NCBI RefSeq assembly: GCF_016907975.1
Contig: NZ_JAFBCY010000002.1
Location: 124,001-188,000 of the forward strand
Source: Methylopila capsulata
GTDB lineage: Bacteria; Pseudomonadota; Alphaproteobacteria; Rhizobiales; Methylopilaceae
Direction: 5' to 3'
DNA length: 64,000 bases
Shown: piece by piece, positions 8,890-17,984 of the stretch
How positions within the stretch are numbered: the stretch's first letter is position 1
Layout: each line of letters starts with the position of its first letter
The notes under the pieces: generated by a model
What the model was told of the DNA's origin: nothing
Database searches by the model: none
The model's input: the letters and a program-made list of their open reading frames with translations, nothing else
Made by a program: the position numbers and the translations under genes

Positions 8890-10098
8890 ATGGCGAGACG
8901 CCCCGGCAAGAACTTCCTGTTCGTCCCCGGCCCGACGAACGTCCCGGAGCGGGTGCTCCGCGCGATGGTCGTGTCGCAGGAAGACCACCGCTCGCCGATC
9001 TTTCCCGAGCTGACCAAGCCGCTCTATGAGGGCCTAAAGAAGGTCTTCAAGACGAAGGACGGTCAGGTCTTCATCTTCCCGTCCTCCGGCACCGGCGGCT
9101 GGGAAGCGGCGCTCACCAACACGCTCGCCCCCGGCGACAAGGTGCTGACGGCACGCTTCGGCCAGTTCTCGCACCTCTGGACCGACATGGCCCAGCGCCT
9201 CGGCCTGGACGTGCAGATCCAGGAAGAGGAGTGGGGCACGGGCGCCCACGAGGAGAAGATCGAGGAGGCTCTCGTCGCGGACACCGCGCATGAGATCAAG
9301 GCCGTCATGGTCGTCCACAACGAGACCGCGACCGGCGTCACCTCCAACATCGGCGCCATCCGCAAGGCGATGGACGCCGCCAAGCACCCGGCGCTGCTGT
9401 TCGTCGACTCGGTCTCGGGCCTCGGCTCGATCGATTTCCGCTTCGACGAGTGGAAGGTCGACTGCGCCGTCTCCGGCTCGCAGAAGGGCCTGATGCTGCC
9501 GGCCGGCCTCGGCTTCGTCTGCGTCAGCCAGCAGGCGCTGAACCTCCGGAAGAACTCGAAGCTCAACAAGGTCTATTTCGACTTCCAGGACCAGATCAAC
9601 ACCAACCCGTCCGGCTACTTCCCCTACACGCCGGCGACCCCGCTGCTGCACGGCCTGCGCGAGTCGCTGCAGTGCATCGAGGACGAGGGCCTGGAGCAGA
9701 TCTTCCGCCGCCATCACGTGCTGGCCGAAGCCACCCGCAAGGCCGTCGACGCCTGGGGCCTCAAGCTCTGCGCGAAGTCGCCGCGTTGGCACTCCGACAC
9801 CGTGTCGGCGATCCTGGCTCCGGAGGGCATCGACGCGGCGAAGATCATTCGCCACGCCTATGACCGCTACAATCTGGCGCTCGGCGCGGGCCTCTCGAAG
9901 GTCGCGGGCCGCGTCTTCCGCATCGGCCACATCGGCGACCTGAACGAGCTCATGCTGCTGGGCGCGATCGCGGGCGCGGAAATGTCGATGCTCGACAACG
10001 GCGTGAAGATCAAGGCCGGCTCCGGCGTCGGCGCCGCGCAGGACTACCTGCGCGACAACCCGATCGAGGCCCAGGCCGCGGCTCCCAAGGCGGCCTGA
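8890..10098 (+). CDS. sgaA: Serine--glyoxylate aminotransferase
   Basis: 402 residues. In the serine cycle it transfers the amino group of serine to glyoxylate, giving hydroxypyruvate and glycine. The class V PLP aminotransferase features are evident: the substrate-proximal start FVPGPTNVPERVLRAM, the PLP-phosphate loop PSSGTGGWEAAL, the cofactor aspartate region LFVDSVSGLGS, and the Schiff-base lysine at about residue 199 in SGSQKGLMLPAGLG. Length and sequence agree with serine-cycle SgaA proteins. It is the first gene of an eight-gene serine-cycle block and is preceded by an excellent AGGAGG site. A strong hairpin lies between it and hprA. Confidence 0.97.
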   Translation: MARRPGKNFLFVPGPTNVPERVLRAMVVSQEDHRSPIFPELTKPLYEGLKKVFKTKDGQVFIFPSSGTGGWEAALTNTLAPGDKVLTARFGQFSHLWTDMAQRLGLDVQIQEEEWGTGAHEEKIEEALVADTAHEIKAVMVVHNETATGVTSNIGAIRKAMDAAKHPALLFVDSVSGLGSIDFRFDEWKVDCAVSGSQKGLMLPAGLGFVCVSQQALNLRKNSKLNKVYFDFQDQINTNPSGYFPYTPATPLLHGLRESLQCIEDEGLEQIFRRHHVLAEATRKAVDAWGLKLCAKSPRWHSDTVSAILAPEGIDAAKIIRHAYDRYNLALGAGLSKVAGRVFRIGHIGDLNELMLLGAIAGAEMSMLDNGVKIKAGSGVGAAQDYLRDNPIEAQAAAPKAA

Positions 10099-10110
10099 CC
10101 TGACGTGAAG

Positions 10111-10144
10111 CGACCGGGCGCGCTGGACAGAGCGCGCCCGGTCG
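10111..10144 (+). terminator. 14-base-pair hairpin between sgaA and hprA
   Basis: CGACCGGGCGCGCT (10111-10124) and AGCGCGCCCGGTCG (10131-10144) are perfect complements with a 6-base loop. Only a weak T-containing tail (tcattctgcc) follows. It starts 12 bases after the sgaA stop, inside what should be one transcription unit, so it may act as a partial terminator or an mRNA stabiliser that sets sgaA expression above the downstream genes. Confidence 0.6.
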
Positions 10145-10220
10145 TCATTCTGCCACGGTCAAAAACGCCCGAGTCCCGACGGGGGAACGCTCCCGCGCGG
10201 ACCGGCGCATGGGGAGCGCA

Positions 10221-11162
10221 ATGACGCACAAGATCGTCTTTCTGGACCGCGAAAGCCTCGACGCCAACGTGCGCGCGCCGAGCTTTCCGCATGAGTACGT
10301 GGAGCATCAGTCCACCTGGACGCCCGACGAGATCGTCGAGCGCCTGAAGGACGCCGACATCGCCCTGATCAACAAGGTGCCGATGCGGGCCGACGTTCTG
10401 AAGCAGCTGCCGAAGCTCAAACTGATCGCCGTCGCCGCCACCGGCACAGACGTGGTCGACAAGGCCCAGGCCAAGGCGCAGGGCATCGTCGTCTCGAACA
10501 TCCGGAACTACGCCTTCAACACCGTGCCGGAGCACGTGATCGGCCTGATCTTCGCGCTGCGGCGCGCGATCGTGCCCTACGCGAACTCGGTGAAGCGCGG
10601 CGACTGGAACAAGTCGCAGCAGTTCTGCTACTTCGACTATCCGATCTACGACGTCGCCGGCTCCACGCTCGGCATCGTCGGCTACGGCGCGCTCGGCAAG
10701 TCGATCGGCAAGCGCGCGGAAGCGCTCGGCATGAAGATCCTGCCCTACGACGTCTTCCCGCAGGACGGCCTGGTCGACTTCGAGACCGTGCTGACCCAGT
10801 CCGACATCATCACCATTCACGTGCCGCTCACGCCCGACACCAAGAACCTGTTCGGGGCGGAGCAGTTCAAGAAGATGAAGAACAGCGCCATCCTCATCAA
10901 CACCGCCCGCGGCGGGCTGGTGGACGAGGCGGCCCTGCTCGAGGCGCTGAAGTCGGGCGAGATCGGCGGCGCGGGCTTCGACGTGGTGGCGCAGGAGCCC
11001 CCGAAGGACGGCAACATTCTGTGCGACGCCGACCTGCCGAACCTCATCGTCACCCCGCACGTCGCGTGGGCGTCGAAGCAGGCCATGCAGATCCTCGCCG
11101 ACCAGCTGATCGACAACGTCGAGAACTTCGTCGCCGGCAAGCCGTCGAACGTCGTGGAGTGA
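10221..11162 (+). CDS. hprA: Hydroxypyruvate reductase (NADH-dependent)
   Basis: 313 residues. Reduces hydroxypyruvate to glycerate in the serine cycle. It belongs to the D-2-hydroxyacid dehydrogenases: NAD-binding GYGALGKSIGKRAEALG, catalytic arginine in NTARGGLVDEAAL (near residue 231), glutamate in AQEPPKDG and the catalytic histidine in VTPHVAWAS (near residue 282). The sequence is close along its length to the M. extorquens enzyme as remembered (for example VFLDRESLDA and CYFDYPIYD). The ATG at 10221 is preferred over the one at 10209 because GGGGAG lies directly before it and the product then starts MTHKIVFLDR like the family. Third-party substrates such as glyoxylate are usual for this enzyme. 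Confidence 0.96.
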   Translation: MTHKIVFLDRESLDANVRAPSFPHEYVEHQSTWTPDEIVERLKDADIALINKVPMRADVLKQLPKLKLIAVAATGTDVVDKAQAKAQGIVVSNIRNYAFNTVPEHVIGLIFALRRAIVPYANSVKRGDWNKSQQFCYFDYPIYDVAGSTLGIVGYGALGKSIGKRAEALGMKILPYDVFPQDGLVDFETVLTQSDIITIHVPLTPDTKNLFGAEQFKKMKNSAILINTARGGLVDEAALLEALKSGEIGGAGFDVVAQEPPKDGNILCDADLPNLIVTPHVAWASKQAMQILADQLIDNVENFVAGKPSNVVE

Positions 11163-11194
11163 AGCCCGCCGCGTAGAGCGCCCGAACCTCCGCC

Positions 11195-11278
11195 GTCATG
11201 CCCGTCTTCGGGCATCCACGACTTGGGGTTGGGAGGCGCTCTACGTCGCAGTCGTGGATGCCCGAAGACGGGCATGAC
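11195..11278. repeat. Palindromic intergenic repeat (29-base perfect inverted repeat)
   Basis: Positions 11195-11223 (starting GTCATGCCCGTCTTCGGGC) are exactly complementary to 11250-11278, with a 26-base centre. Each arm itself contains a small internal dyad (GCCCGTCTTCGGGC). A further pair, GTAGAGCGC at 11173-11181 and GCGCTCTAC at 11236-11244, offers an alternative fold. This looks like a dispersed REP/BIME-type element; a diverged single arm occurs at 52808-52839. It sits between hprA and mtdA. Confidence 0.8.
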
Positions 11279-11366
11279 CGGCGGGTGAGGAAACGGCGTT
11301 GCTCGTACGCCCCTGCGGCGCGAGCGATCAAACAAGACAGCCCGAACGCGGGCGACAGGGAAGACC

Positions 11367-12233
11367 ATGACCAAGAAACTGCTGTTTCAGTTCGACACCG
11401 ACCCGACCCCGAGCGTCTTCGACGTCGTCGTGGGCTATGACGGCGGCGCCGACCACATCACGGGCTACGGCAATGTGACCCCGGACAACGTCGGCGCCTA
11501 TGTCGACGGCACGATCTACACGCGCGGCGGCTCGGAGAAGAAGTCGACGGCGATCTTCGTCGGCGGCGGCGACATGGCGGCGGGCGAGGCGGTCTACGAC
11601 GCCGTCCAGAAGCGCTTCTTCGGCCCGTTCCGCGTCTCGACGATGCTGGACTCGAACGGCTCGAACACGACGGCTGCGGCCGGCGTCGCGCTGGCCGTGA
11701 AGGCGCTCGGCGGCGACGTCAAGGGCAAGAGGGCCGTCATCCTCGCCGGCACCGGCCCGGTCGGCATGCGCTCGGCCGCGATGCTCGGCAAGGAAGGCGC
11801 GACGGTCGCGATCGTCGGGCGCGCGCTCGACAAGGCGCAGAAGGCCGCCGACAACATCGAGAAGCGCTTCGGCGTGAAGGTCGAAGCGGTCGAGGCGAAG
11901 AGCGGCGACGACCGCGCCAAGGCGGTGTCGGGCGCGAACCTTGTGTTCTCCGCCGGCGCGATCGGCCTGGAGCTGCTGGCCGAAGACGTCTGGAAGTCCG
12001 AGGCTTCGATCGAGATCGTGGTGGACTACAACGCCCAGCCCCCGCTCGGCATCGGCGGCATCGACGCCATGGACAAGGCCAAGGAGCGCCACGGCAAGCT
12101 CGCGCTCGGCGCGCTCGGTCTCGGCGGCCTGAAGCTCAAGCTCCACCGCACGCTGATCGGCAAGCTGTTCGAGGCGGCCGACCAGTCCTTCGACGCGGAC
12201 GAGATCTACGCGCTCGCGAAGGAGATGGCATGA
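11367..12233 (+). CDS. mtdA: NADP-dependent methylene-H4F/methylene-H4MPT dehydrogenase
   Basis: 288 residues. MtdA interconverts methylene- and methenyl-tetrahydrofolate with NADP and feeds C1 units at the methylene level into the serine cycle; it also acts on the methanopterin cofactor. The N-terminus (LLFQFDTDPTPSVFDVVVG), the NADP-binding loop (LAGTGPVGMRSAAML) and the C-terminal YNAQPPLGIGGIDAMDK segment are nearly those of the Methylobacterium enzyme. Its presence, rather than FolD alone, is a strong marker of a serine-cycle methylotroph. The last bases overlap the start of fchA by 4 (ATGA), so the two consecutive reactions are translationally coupled. Confidence 0.97.
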   Translation: MTKKLLFQFDTDPTPSVFDVVVGYDGGADHITGYGNVTPDNVGAYVDGTIYTRGGSEKKSTAIFVGGGDMAAGEAVYDAVQKRFFGPFRVSTMLDSNGSNTTAAAGVALAVKALGGDVKGKRAVILAGTGPVGMRSAAMLGKEGATVAIVGRALDKAQKAADNIEKRFGVKVEAVEAKSGDDRAKAVSGANLVFSAGAIGLELLAEDVWKSEASIEIVVDYNAQPPLGIGGIDAMDKAKERHGKLALGALGLGGLKLKLHRTLIGKLFEAADQSFDADEIYALAKEMA

Positions 12234-12859
12234 CGGCCAAGGACCAGACCCTCGGCGTCTTCCTGGACGAGCTCGCGAGCGAGGCTCCGACGCCGGGCGG
12301 CGGCGGCGCGGCCGCGATCCACGGCGCGACCGGCGCGGCGCTGGTGTCGATGGTGATCAACCTCACCGTCGGCAAGCCGAAGTACGCCGAGGTCGAGGCC
12401 GAGCTCAAGGACGTGCTCGTCCGCTCGGAAGCGTTACGCGCGCAGCTGACGGACGCGATCGACGACGACGTGAAGGCCTTCGACGCCGTGATGGGAGCCT
12501 ACGGGCTCCCGCGCGGAACCGACGAGGAGAAGGCCGCGCGCGTCGAGACGATCCAGGCCGCGCTCAAGGTCGCGACCGACGTGCCGCTCGAAGCGGTGCG
12601 GCTCTGCCGCGACGTGATCGACCTTGCGGCGATCACCGCCGACAAGGGCAACCTCAACGTGATCTCGGACGCCGGCGTCGCCGTGCAGTCGGCCTACGCC
12701 GGCCTGCTGAGCGCCGCCCTCAACGTCCGGGTGAACGCCAAGTCGATCAAGGACCGGGAGTTCGCGGACGCCCGCATCCAGGAACTCGAGACGCTGCTCG
12801 GCGAAGCCGAGACGCTCACGAAGAAGACGTACGACGTGGTGAAGAACAAGGTGAGCTGA
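12230..12859 (+). CDS. fchA: Methenyltetrahydrofolate cyclohydrolase
   Basis: 209 residues. Hydrolyses methenyl-H4F to 10-formyl-H4F (and the reverse in assimilation from formate), next to MtdA in the C1 pathway. It belongs to the FTCD-cyclodeaminase-like family: TLGVFLDELASEAPTPGGGGAAA at the N-terminus (here written with its key GGGG turn at about residues 23-27), then GATGAALVSMVINLTVGK and an all-helical remainder. The start overlaps the mtdA stop by 4 bases. mtkA follows after 51 bases. Confidence 0.96.
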   Translation: MTAKDQTLGVFLDELASEAPTPGGGGAAAIHGATGAALVSMVINLTVGKPKYAEVEAELKDVLVRSEALRAQLTDAIDDDVKAFDAVMGAYGLPRGTDEEKAARVETIQAALKVATDVPLEAVRLCRDVIDLAAITADKGNLNVISDAGVAVQSAYAGLLSAALNVRVNAKSIKDREFADARIQELETLLGEAETLTKKTYDVVKNKVS

Positions 12860-12910
12860 CCACACACGAAAGCTCGCGCGTCGGTACGTTGAAACGCAAG
12901 GAGGGTCGTG

Positions 12911-14080
12911 ATGGACGTTCACGAGTACCAGGCTAAAGAACTGCTCGCGAGTTTCGGCGTCGCCGTCCCCAAGGGGGCGGTGGCGTTCAGCCCGGACCAG
13001 GCGGTCTACGCCGCGACCGAGCTCGGCGGCTCGTTCTGGGCCGTCAAGGCGCAGATCCACGCCGGCGCCCGCGGCAAGGCGGGCGGCGTCAAGCTCTGCC
13101 GCACCTACAACGAGGTGCGCGACGCGGCGAAGTCCATGCTCGGAAAGCGCCTCGTGACGGCCCAGACCGGACCCGAGGGCAAGCCTGTCCAGCGCGTCTA
13201 CGTGGAGGTCGCCGACCCCTTCGAGCGCGAGCTCTATCTCGGCTTCGTACTGGACCGTAAGGCCGAGCGCGTCGTCGTCATCGCCTCCACGCACGGCGGC
13301 ATGGAGATCGAGGAGATCGCCCAGAACGACCCCGAGGCGCTGATCCAGATTGTCGTGGAGCCCGCGGTCGGCCTTCAGCAGTTCGAGGCGCGCGAGCTTG
13401 CGTTCCGGCTCGGGCTCAACATCCGGCAGGTCTCGGCCGCCGTCCGCCTCATCATGAGCGCGTATCGCGCCTTCCGCGACACCGACGGCGTGATGCTGGA
13501 GATCAACCCGCTCGTCGTGACCCGCGACGACCGCCTGCTCGCGCTCGACGCCAAGATGTCGTTCGACGACAACGCGCTGTTCCGTCGTCACAACGTCGCG
13601 GACATGCACGACCCTTCGCAGAGCGACCCGCGCGAGGCGCAGGCGGCCGAGCACAACCTCAACTACATCGGGCTCGACGGCGAGATCGGCTGCATCGTCA
13701 ACGGCGCGGGCCTCGCCATGGCGACCATGGACATGATCAAGCATGCCGGCGGCAGCCCCGCGAACTTCCTCGACGTCGGCGGCGGCGCCAGCCCCGAGCG
13801 CGTCGCGACCGCGTTCCGCCTCGTGCTCTCGGACAAGAACGTCAAGGCGATCCTGGTCAACATCTTCGCCGGCATCAACCGCTGCGACTGGGTCGCGCAG
13901 GGCGTGATCCAGGCCGCGAAGGAGGTGAAGATCGAGGTGCCGCTGATCGTGCGCCTCGCCGGCACCAACGTGGAGGCCGGCAAGAAGATCCTGGAGGAGA
14001 GCGGCCTCGACCTGATCGCCGCGGACACCCTGTCGGAGGCCGCCCAGAAGGCCGTCGCCGCCTACAAGACCGCGGCCTGA
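12911..14080 (+). CDS. mtkA: Malate--CoA ligase, beta subunit (malate thiokinase)
   Basis: 389 residues. With MtkB it activates malate to malyl-CoA using ATP, the step before malyl-CoA cleavage in the serine cycle. It has the ATP-grasp fold of succinyl-CoA synthetase beta subunits: [20 protein letters not shown] at the start (20 residues), the [18 protein letters not shown] nucleotide-binding segment, LEINPLVVT, and the C-terminal CoA-synthetase domain with [10 protein letters not shown]. Malate rather than succinate specificity is inferred from the serine-cycle context and close resemblance to M. extorquens MtkA. A GTG at 12908 is in frame just before the ATG; the AAGGAGGG at 12898-12905 fits the ATG. 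Confidence 0.96.
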   Translation: MDVHEYQAKELLASFGVAVPKGAVAFSPDQAVYAATELGGSFWAVKAQIHAGARGKAGGVKLCRTYNEVRDAAKSMLGKRLVTAQTGPEGKPVQRVYVEVADPFERELYLGFVLDRKAERVVVIASTHGGMEIEEIAQNDPEALIQIVVEPAVGLQQFEARELAFRLGLNIRQVSAAVRLIMSAYRAFRDTDGVMLEINPLVVTRDDRLLALDAKMSFDDNALFRRHNVADMHDPSQSDPREAQAAEHNLNYIGLDGEIGCIVNGAGLAMATMDMIKHAGGSPANFLDVGGGASPERVATAFRLVLSDKNVKAILVNIFAGINRCDWVAQGVIQAAKEVKIEVPLIVRLAGTNVEAGKKILEESGLDLIAADTLSEAAQKAVAAYKTAA

Positions 14081-14091
14081 GGAGACCGATC

Positions 14092-14991
14092 ATGAGCATC
14101 CTCATCGACGAGAAGACCCCGATCATCGTCCAGGGCATCACGGGCGACAAAGGCACCTTCCACGCCAAGGAGATGATCGAGTACGGCTCCAACGTCGTCG
14201 GCGGCGTGACGCCCGGCAAGGGCGGCAAGACGCACCTCGGCCTGCCGGTGTTCAACACCGTGAAGGACGCGGTGGCCGCGACCGGCGCCACCACCTCGAT
14301 CACCTTCGTCGCCCCGCCGTTCGCGGCGGACGCGATCATGGAGGCCGCCGACGCCGGGCTCGCCCTCGTCTGCTCGATCACCGACGGCATCCCGGCCCAG
14401 GACATGATGCGCGTGAAGCGCTACCTGCGCCGCTACCCGAAGGACAAGCGGACCATGGTGGTCGGCCCGAACTGCGCCGGCATCATCTCGCCGGGCAAGT
14501 CGATGCTCGGCATCATGCCCGGCCACATCTACCTCAAGGGCAACGTCGGCGTGATCTCGCGCTCCGGCACGCTCGGCTACGAGGCGGCGTCGCAGATGAT
14601 GGCGCTCGGCATCGGCATCTCGACCTCCGTCGGCATCGGCGGCGACCCGATCAACGGCTCGTCCTTCCTCGACCATCTCGCGCTGTTCGAGCAGGATCCG
14701 GAGACCGACGCCGTGCTGATGATCGGCGAGATCGGCGGCCCGCAGGAGGCCGAGGCCTCGGCCTGGATCAAGGACAACATGACGAAGCCGGTGATCGGCT
14801 TCGTCGCGGGGCTGACCGCGCCGAAGGGCCGGCGGATGGGCCACGCGGGCGCGATCATCTCGGCCCAGGGCGACAGCGCGGCGGAGAAGGCCGAGATCAT
14901 GCTCTCCTACGGGCTGACGGTGGCTCCCTCCCCCGGCGACTTCGGCACAACGGTTGCAGAGGTCCTGGGCAAGCTCAAGAACGCGGCCTGA
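14092..14991 (+). CDS. mtkB: Malate--CoA ligase, alpha subunit (malate thiokinase)
   Basis: 299 residues. Partner of MtkA. The CoA-binding domain starts with PIIVQGITGDKGTFHAKEM and contains VGGVTPGKGG; the ligase domain has SRSGTLGYEAA and the phosphorylated histidine at residue 251 in MGHAGAI. All are classical succinyl-CoA synthetase alpha features, and the operon context assigns malate. It starts 11 bases after mtkA behind a GAGGAGACC-like site. A hairpin lies between its stop and ppc. Confidence 0.96.
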   Translation: MSILIDEKTPIIVQGITGDKGTFHAKEMIEYGSNVVGGVTPGKGGKTHLGLPVFNTVKDAVAATGATTSITFVAPPFAADAIMEAADAGLALVCSITDGIPAQDMMRVKRYLRRYPKDKRTMVVGPNCAGIISPGKSMLGIMPGHIYLKGNVGVISRSGTLGYEAASQMMALGIGISTSVGIGGDPINGSSFLDHLALFEQDPETDAVLMIGEIGGPQEAEASAWIKDNMTKPVIGFVAGLTAPKGRRMGHAGAIISAQGDSAAEKAEIMLSYGLTVAPSPGDFGTTVAEVLGKLKNAA

Positions 14992-15001
14992 CGCTCCGCA
15001 C

Positions 15002-15037
15002 GCCGGCGTCGGCGCCTCAATAAGCGCCAACGCCGGC
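15002..15037 (+). terminator. Hairpin between mtkB and ppc
   Basis: GCCGGCGTCGGCGC (15002-15015) pairs with GCGCCAACGCCGGC (15024-15037) with one mismatch and an 8-base loop, starting 10 bases past the mtkB stop. There is no T-tract. Like the sgaA-hprA hairpin it falls inside the presumed operon and could attenuate or protect mRNA ends. Confidence 0.5.
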
Positions 15038-15094
15038 CGTCATCCGTCTCCAAAGACGGCGCGCCTCCGCACGTCGGTAGAAGTGGACCTCGCG

Positions 15095-17863
15095 ATGACC
15101 TCGATCGTTCAACTTGCTCCCCGCGCGACGCCCGACGCCGGCTTCGCCGCTCCCATGATCACCGGCACCGAGCCGGACACCGCGACGGAGATCCTGTTCC
15201 AGTCGCTGCTCGACGTCTGCCGCCGGCATCAGCCGGAACTCGAGGGCGTGCTCAAGGGAGAGACCGACATCGCGGGCCTCAGCCCGGAGTTGATGGGCCG
15301 CGCGCTGCAGGTCCAGGGCATCTGGTTCCGCCTGCTGTCGATCGTGGAGGAAAACACGGCGATGCGGCGGCGGCGCCACGCCGAGCGGACCCTCGGGCGC
15401 GCGGAGGTCAAGGGCACCTTCTCGAGCGTCCTCGCCGACGCCGTCGCGGCGGGCGTGAAGCCGTCCGAGATCCACACGCTGCTGCGCGAGCTGCGCATCC
15501 GCCCCACCCTCACCGCGCACCCGACCGAAGCGAAGCGCGTGACGGTGCTGGAGAAGCTCCGTCGCATCTATCTCGACCTGCGCGAGCTGGAGCTGCCGCG
15601 CTGGACCGAACGCGAGCGCGTCGCGCTGATCGCTGACCTCCGCGACCAGATCGAGCTGATCTGGATGACGGGCGAGTTGCAGCTCGAGAAGGCGACGGTC
15701 GTGCGCGAGGTCTCGTGGGGCCTGCACTTCTTCGACGAGTCGCTGTTCGACACGCTGCCGGAGGTGCTGGATTCGCTCGAAGCCTCGCTCGCCGAATACT
15801 ACCCGGACGAGACCTTCGAGGTGCCGGCGTTCTTCCAGTTCGGCTCGTGGATCGGCGGCGACCGCGACGGCAATCCGTTCGTCACCTCCGCGGTCACCCG
15901 GACGACCCTCAAGCGCAACGGCCGCGCCTCGATGCGGCGCTTCCGCACCCGCATCGTCGATCTCGGCAAGCTGCTGTCGATCACCGAGCGGTCGCTCCCG
16001 ACGCCGATCTCGTTCCGCAAGGAGCTCACAGCCCGCCTCGCCGCGAGCGGCGAGGGACAGGCGATCGAGGCGCGCAACCCCGGCGAGCACTTCCGGCAGT
16101 TCCAGACCTGCATCCTGCGGAAGCTCGACGCCACCATCGAGCGCAACAAGGAGGAGCCCGTCATCCTGCCGGGCCCCTTCTATGTGGACGCCGACGAACT
16201 GATCAACGACCTCAAGGCCCTCGAACAGGGACTGGTCGAGGCCGGCTGCCGCTCGCTCGCCGTGAACCAGGTCCGCCCGGTGCGCCGGATGGTCGAGCTG
16301 TTCCGCTTCTCGACGGTCCATCTCGACGTGCGCGAGAACTCCACCCGCACGACCAACACGCTGCGGGAGATGTGGGCCGCGATCGAGGGACAGTCCGCCG
16401 ATCAGGCCCCGGACGTCGAATCCCGCGAGTGGCGCGCCTGGCTCACCTCGGAGCTGTCCAAGCCGCGGTCGACGCCGCGCCGGCTTGACGGATTGTCAGA
16501 CGACTCGCGCGAGACGCTCGCGACCTTCGCGCTGGTCGCCGAGATGCGCACGGAGCTCGACCGCGAGGCCGTGGGCTGCTTCGTGCTGTCGATGACGCGC
16601 TCCGTGAACGACATCCTCGGCGTCTACGTCCTCGCCAAGGAAGCGCGGATCTATCTCGACAGCCCCGGCGTCGAGATCTGCCAGCTGCCGATCGTCCCGC
16701 TGTTCGAGACGATCGAAGACCTCCGCGCCGCGCCGGCGATCATGAAGGAGCTGCTGTCGATCCCGCTGGTGCGCCGGTCCGTGCGCTGGCAGGGCGGCTA
16801 CCACGAGGTGATGATCGGCTACTCCGACAGCAACAAGGACGGCGGCTACTTCGCCTCGAACTGGGAGCTCTACAAGGCGCAGGCCAAGCTTACCGAGGTC
16901 GGCGAGCAGGCGGGCGTGCCGATCGCGTTCTTCCACGGTCGCGGCGGCTCGGTCTCACGCGGCGGCGCGCCGACCGCGCGCGCAATCGCCGCTCAGCCCC
17001 CCGGCGCGATCCGCCGGCAGTACCGCGTGACGGACCAGGGCGAGGTCGTCTCGTTCAAATACTCGAACCGCGGCACCGCCGCCTACCAGATGGAGCTCAC
17101 CGCCGCGGCGGTGATCCAGCACGTGCTGAGCTCGCAGAAAGAGCGCGCGGCGGCGCGGCCGGAGTACGACGACGCCATGGAGGCGCTGTCGGGCGCCTCG
17201 CGCGCGGTCTACAGCAACCTCATCAGCCATCCCGGCCTCGTCGAGTACTTCCAGAACGCGAGCCCGCTCGACGAACTGGCGCTCCTGAACATCGGCTCGC
17301 GCCCCGCCCGCCGCTTCGGCGCGCGCACGCTCTCCGATCTCCGCGCGATCCCGTGGGTCTTCGCCTGGGCCCAGAACCGCCACATCATCACCGGCTGGTA
17401 CGGCATCGGCTCGGCGCTCAAGAACTTCATCGACGTCCGGGGCGACGAAGGCGAGGCGCTGCTGAAGCGCATGTTCGAACAGTCGAAGCCGTTTCGACTG
17501 ATCCTCGACGAGGTGGAGAAGACGCTGCGCATGGTCGATCTCTCGATCGCGCGCGAGTACTCCGGGCTCGTGCCGAACGAGGCGGTCCGCGACGACATCT
17601 TCCGGATGATCGAGGAGGAATACGCGCTGACCTGCGAGATGGCGCTGCGCGTCTCGGGCGGCGGCGAGATCGCCTTCCGCTATCCCGCTTTCCGGGAACG
17701 GCTGGCGGAGCGCCTGCCCGTCATCAACCAGGTGAGCCACGAGCAGGTCGAACTGCTCCGCCGCTACCGCGGCGAAACCGATGAGTTCAAGCGCGAGGAA
17801 GCCAAATCCGCGCTTCTTCTGTCCATTAACTGCATCGCCGTCGGATTCGGCGCCACAGGATAA
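15095..17863 (+). CDS. ppc: Phosphoenolpyruvate carboxylase (serine-cycle type)
   Basis: 922 residues. Carboxylates PEP with bicarbonate to oxaloacetate, providing the C4 arm of the serine cycle. Active-site motifs are intact: the histidine loop TAHPTEAKR (His near residue 142), GSWIGGDRDGNPFVT, YSDSNKDGGY, the mobile loop FHGRGGSVSRGGAP, and the C-terminal signature ending in GFGATG. The length and location match PpcA of M. extorquens, which, unlike enterobacterial enzymes, is reported not to need acetyl-CoA activation; that property is inferred here. The ATG at 15095 is used because the upstream open frame back to 14954 would run through mtkB and the hairpin. Confidence 0.96.
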   Translation: MTSIVQLAPRATPDAGFAAPMITGTEPDTATEILFQSLLDVCRRHQPELEGVLKGETDIAGLSPELMGRALQVQGIWFRLLSIVEENTAMRRRRHAERTLGRAEVKGTFSSVLADAVAAGVKPSEIHTLLRELRIRPTLTAHPTEAKRVTVLEKLRRIYLDLRELELPRWTERERVALIADLRDQIELIWMTGELQLEKATVVREVSWGLHFFDESLFDTLPEVLDSLEASLAEYYPDETFEVPAFFQFGSWIGGDRDGNPFVTSAVTRTTLKRNGRASMRRFRTRIVDLGKLLSITERSLPTPISFRKELTARLAASGEGQAIEARNPGEHFRQFQTCILRKLDATIERNKEEPVILPGPFYVDADELINDLKALEQGLVEAGCRSLAVNQVRPVRRMVELFRFSTVHLDVRENSTRTTNTLREMWAAIEGQSADQAPDVESREWRAWLTSELSKPRSTPRRLDGLSDDSRETLATFALVAEMRTELDREAVGCFVLSMTRSVNDILGVYVLAKEARIYLDSPGVEICQLPIVPLFETIEDLRAAPAIMKELLSIPLVRRSVRWQGGYHEVMIGYSDSNKDGGYFASNWELYKAQAKLTEVGEQAGVPIAFFHGRGGSVSRGGAPTARAIAAQPPGAIRRQYRVTDQGEVVSFKYSNRGTAAYQMELTAAAVIQHVLSSQKERAAARPEYDDAMEALSGASRAVYSNLISHPGLVEYFQNASPLDELALLNIGSRPARRFGARTLSDLRAIPWVFAWAQNRHIITGWYGIGSALKNFIDVRGDEGEALLKRMFEQSKPFRLILDEVEKTLRMVDLSIAREYSGLVPNEAVRDDIFRMIEEEYALTCEMALRVSGGGEIAFRYPAFRERLAERLPVINQVSHEQVELLRRYRGETDEFKREEAKSALLLSINCIAVGFGATG

Positions 17864-17902
17864 GATTAGATCGAGGCGTATGCGCTTTTCGTAGTTTATC
17901 CG

Positions 17903-17931
17903 AACTGATGTGTTGCCCTCATAGTTATAAT
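17903..17931 (+). promoter_or_regulatory. Candidate promoter of mclA
   Basis: A perfect TATAAT (17926-17931) lies in an AT-rich island of the otherwise GC-rich ppc-mclA gap, 53 bases before the mclA ATG. The hexamer at the right distance upstream (AACTGA, 17903-17908) is a poor -35, so an activator would probably be needed. Confidence 0.4.
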
Positions 17932-17984
17932 GAGTACGGTCCGCCGCAGCGATCGTGCTTTGAAATTCGCTTCAGGAGGAAAGT

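Noticed and set aside
17913-17931. TTGCCC paired with TATAAT as a promoter for mclA
   Set aside because: Only 7 bases separate the two hexamers, too short for sigma-70; the -10 was kept with a weak upstream -35 instead.
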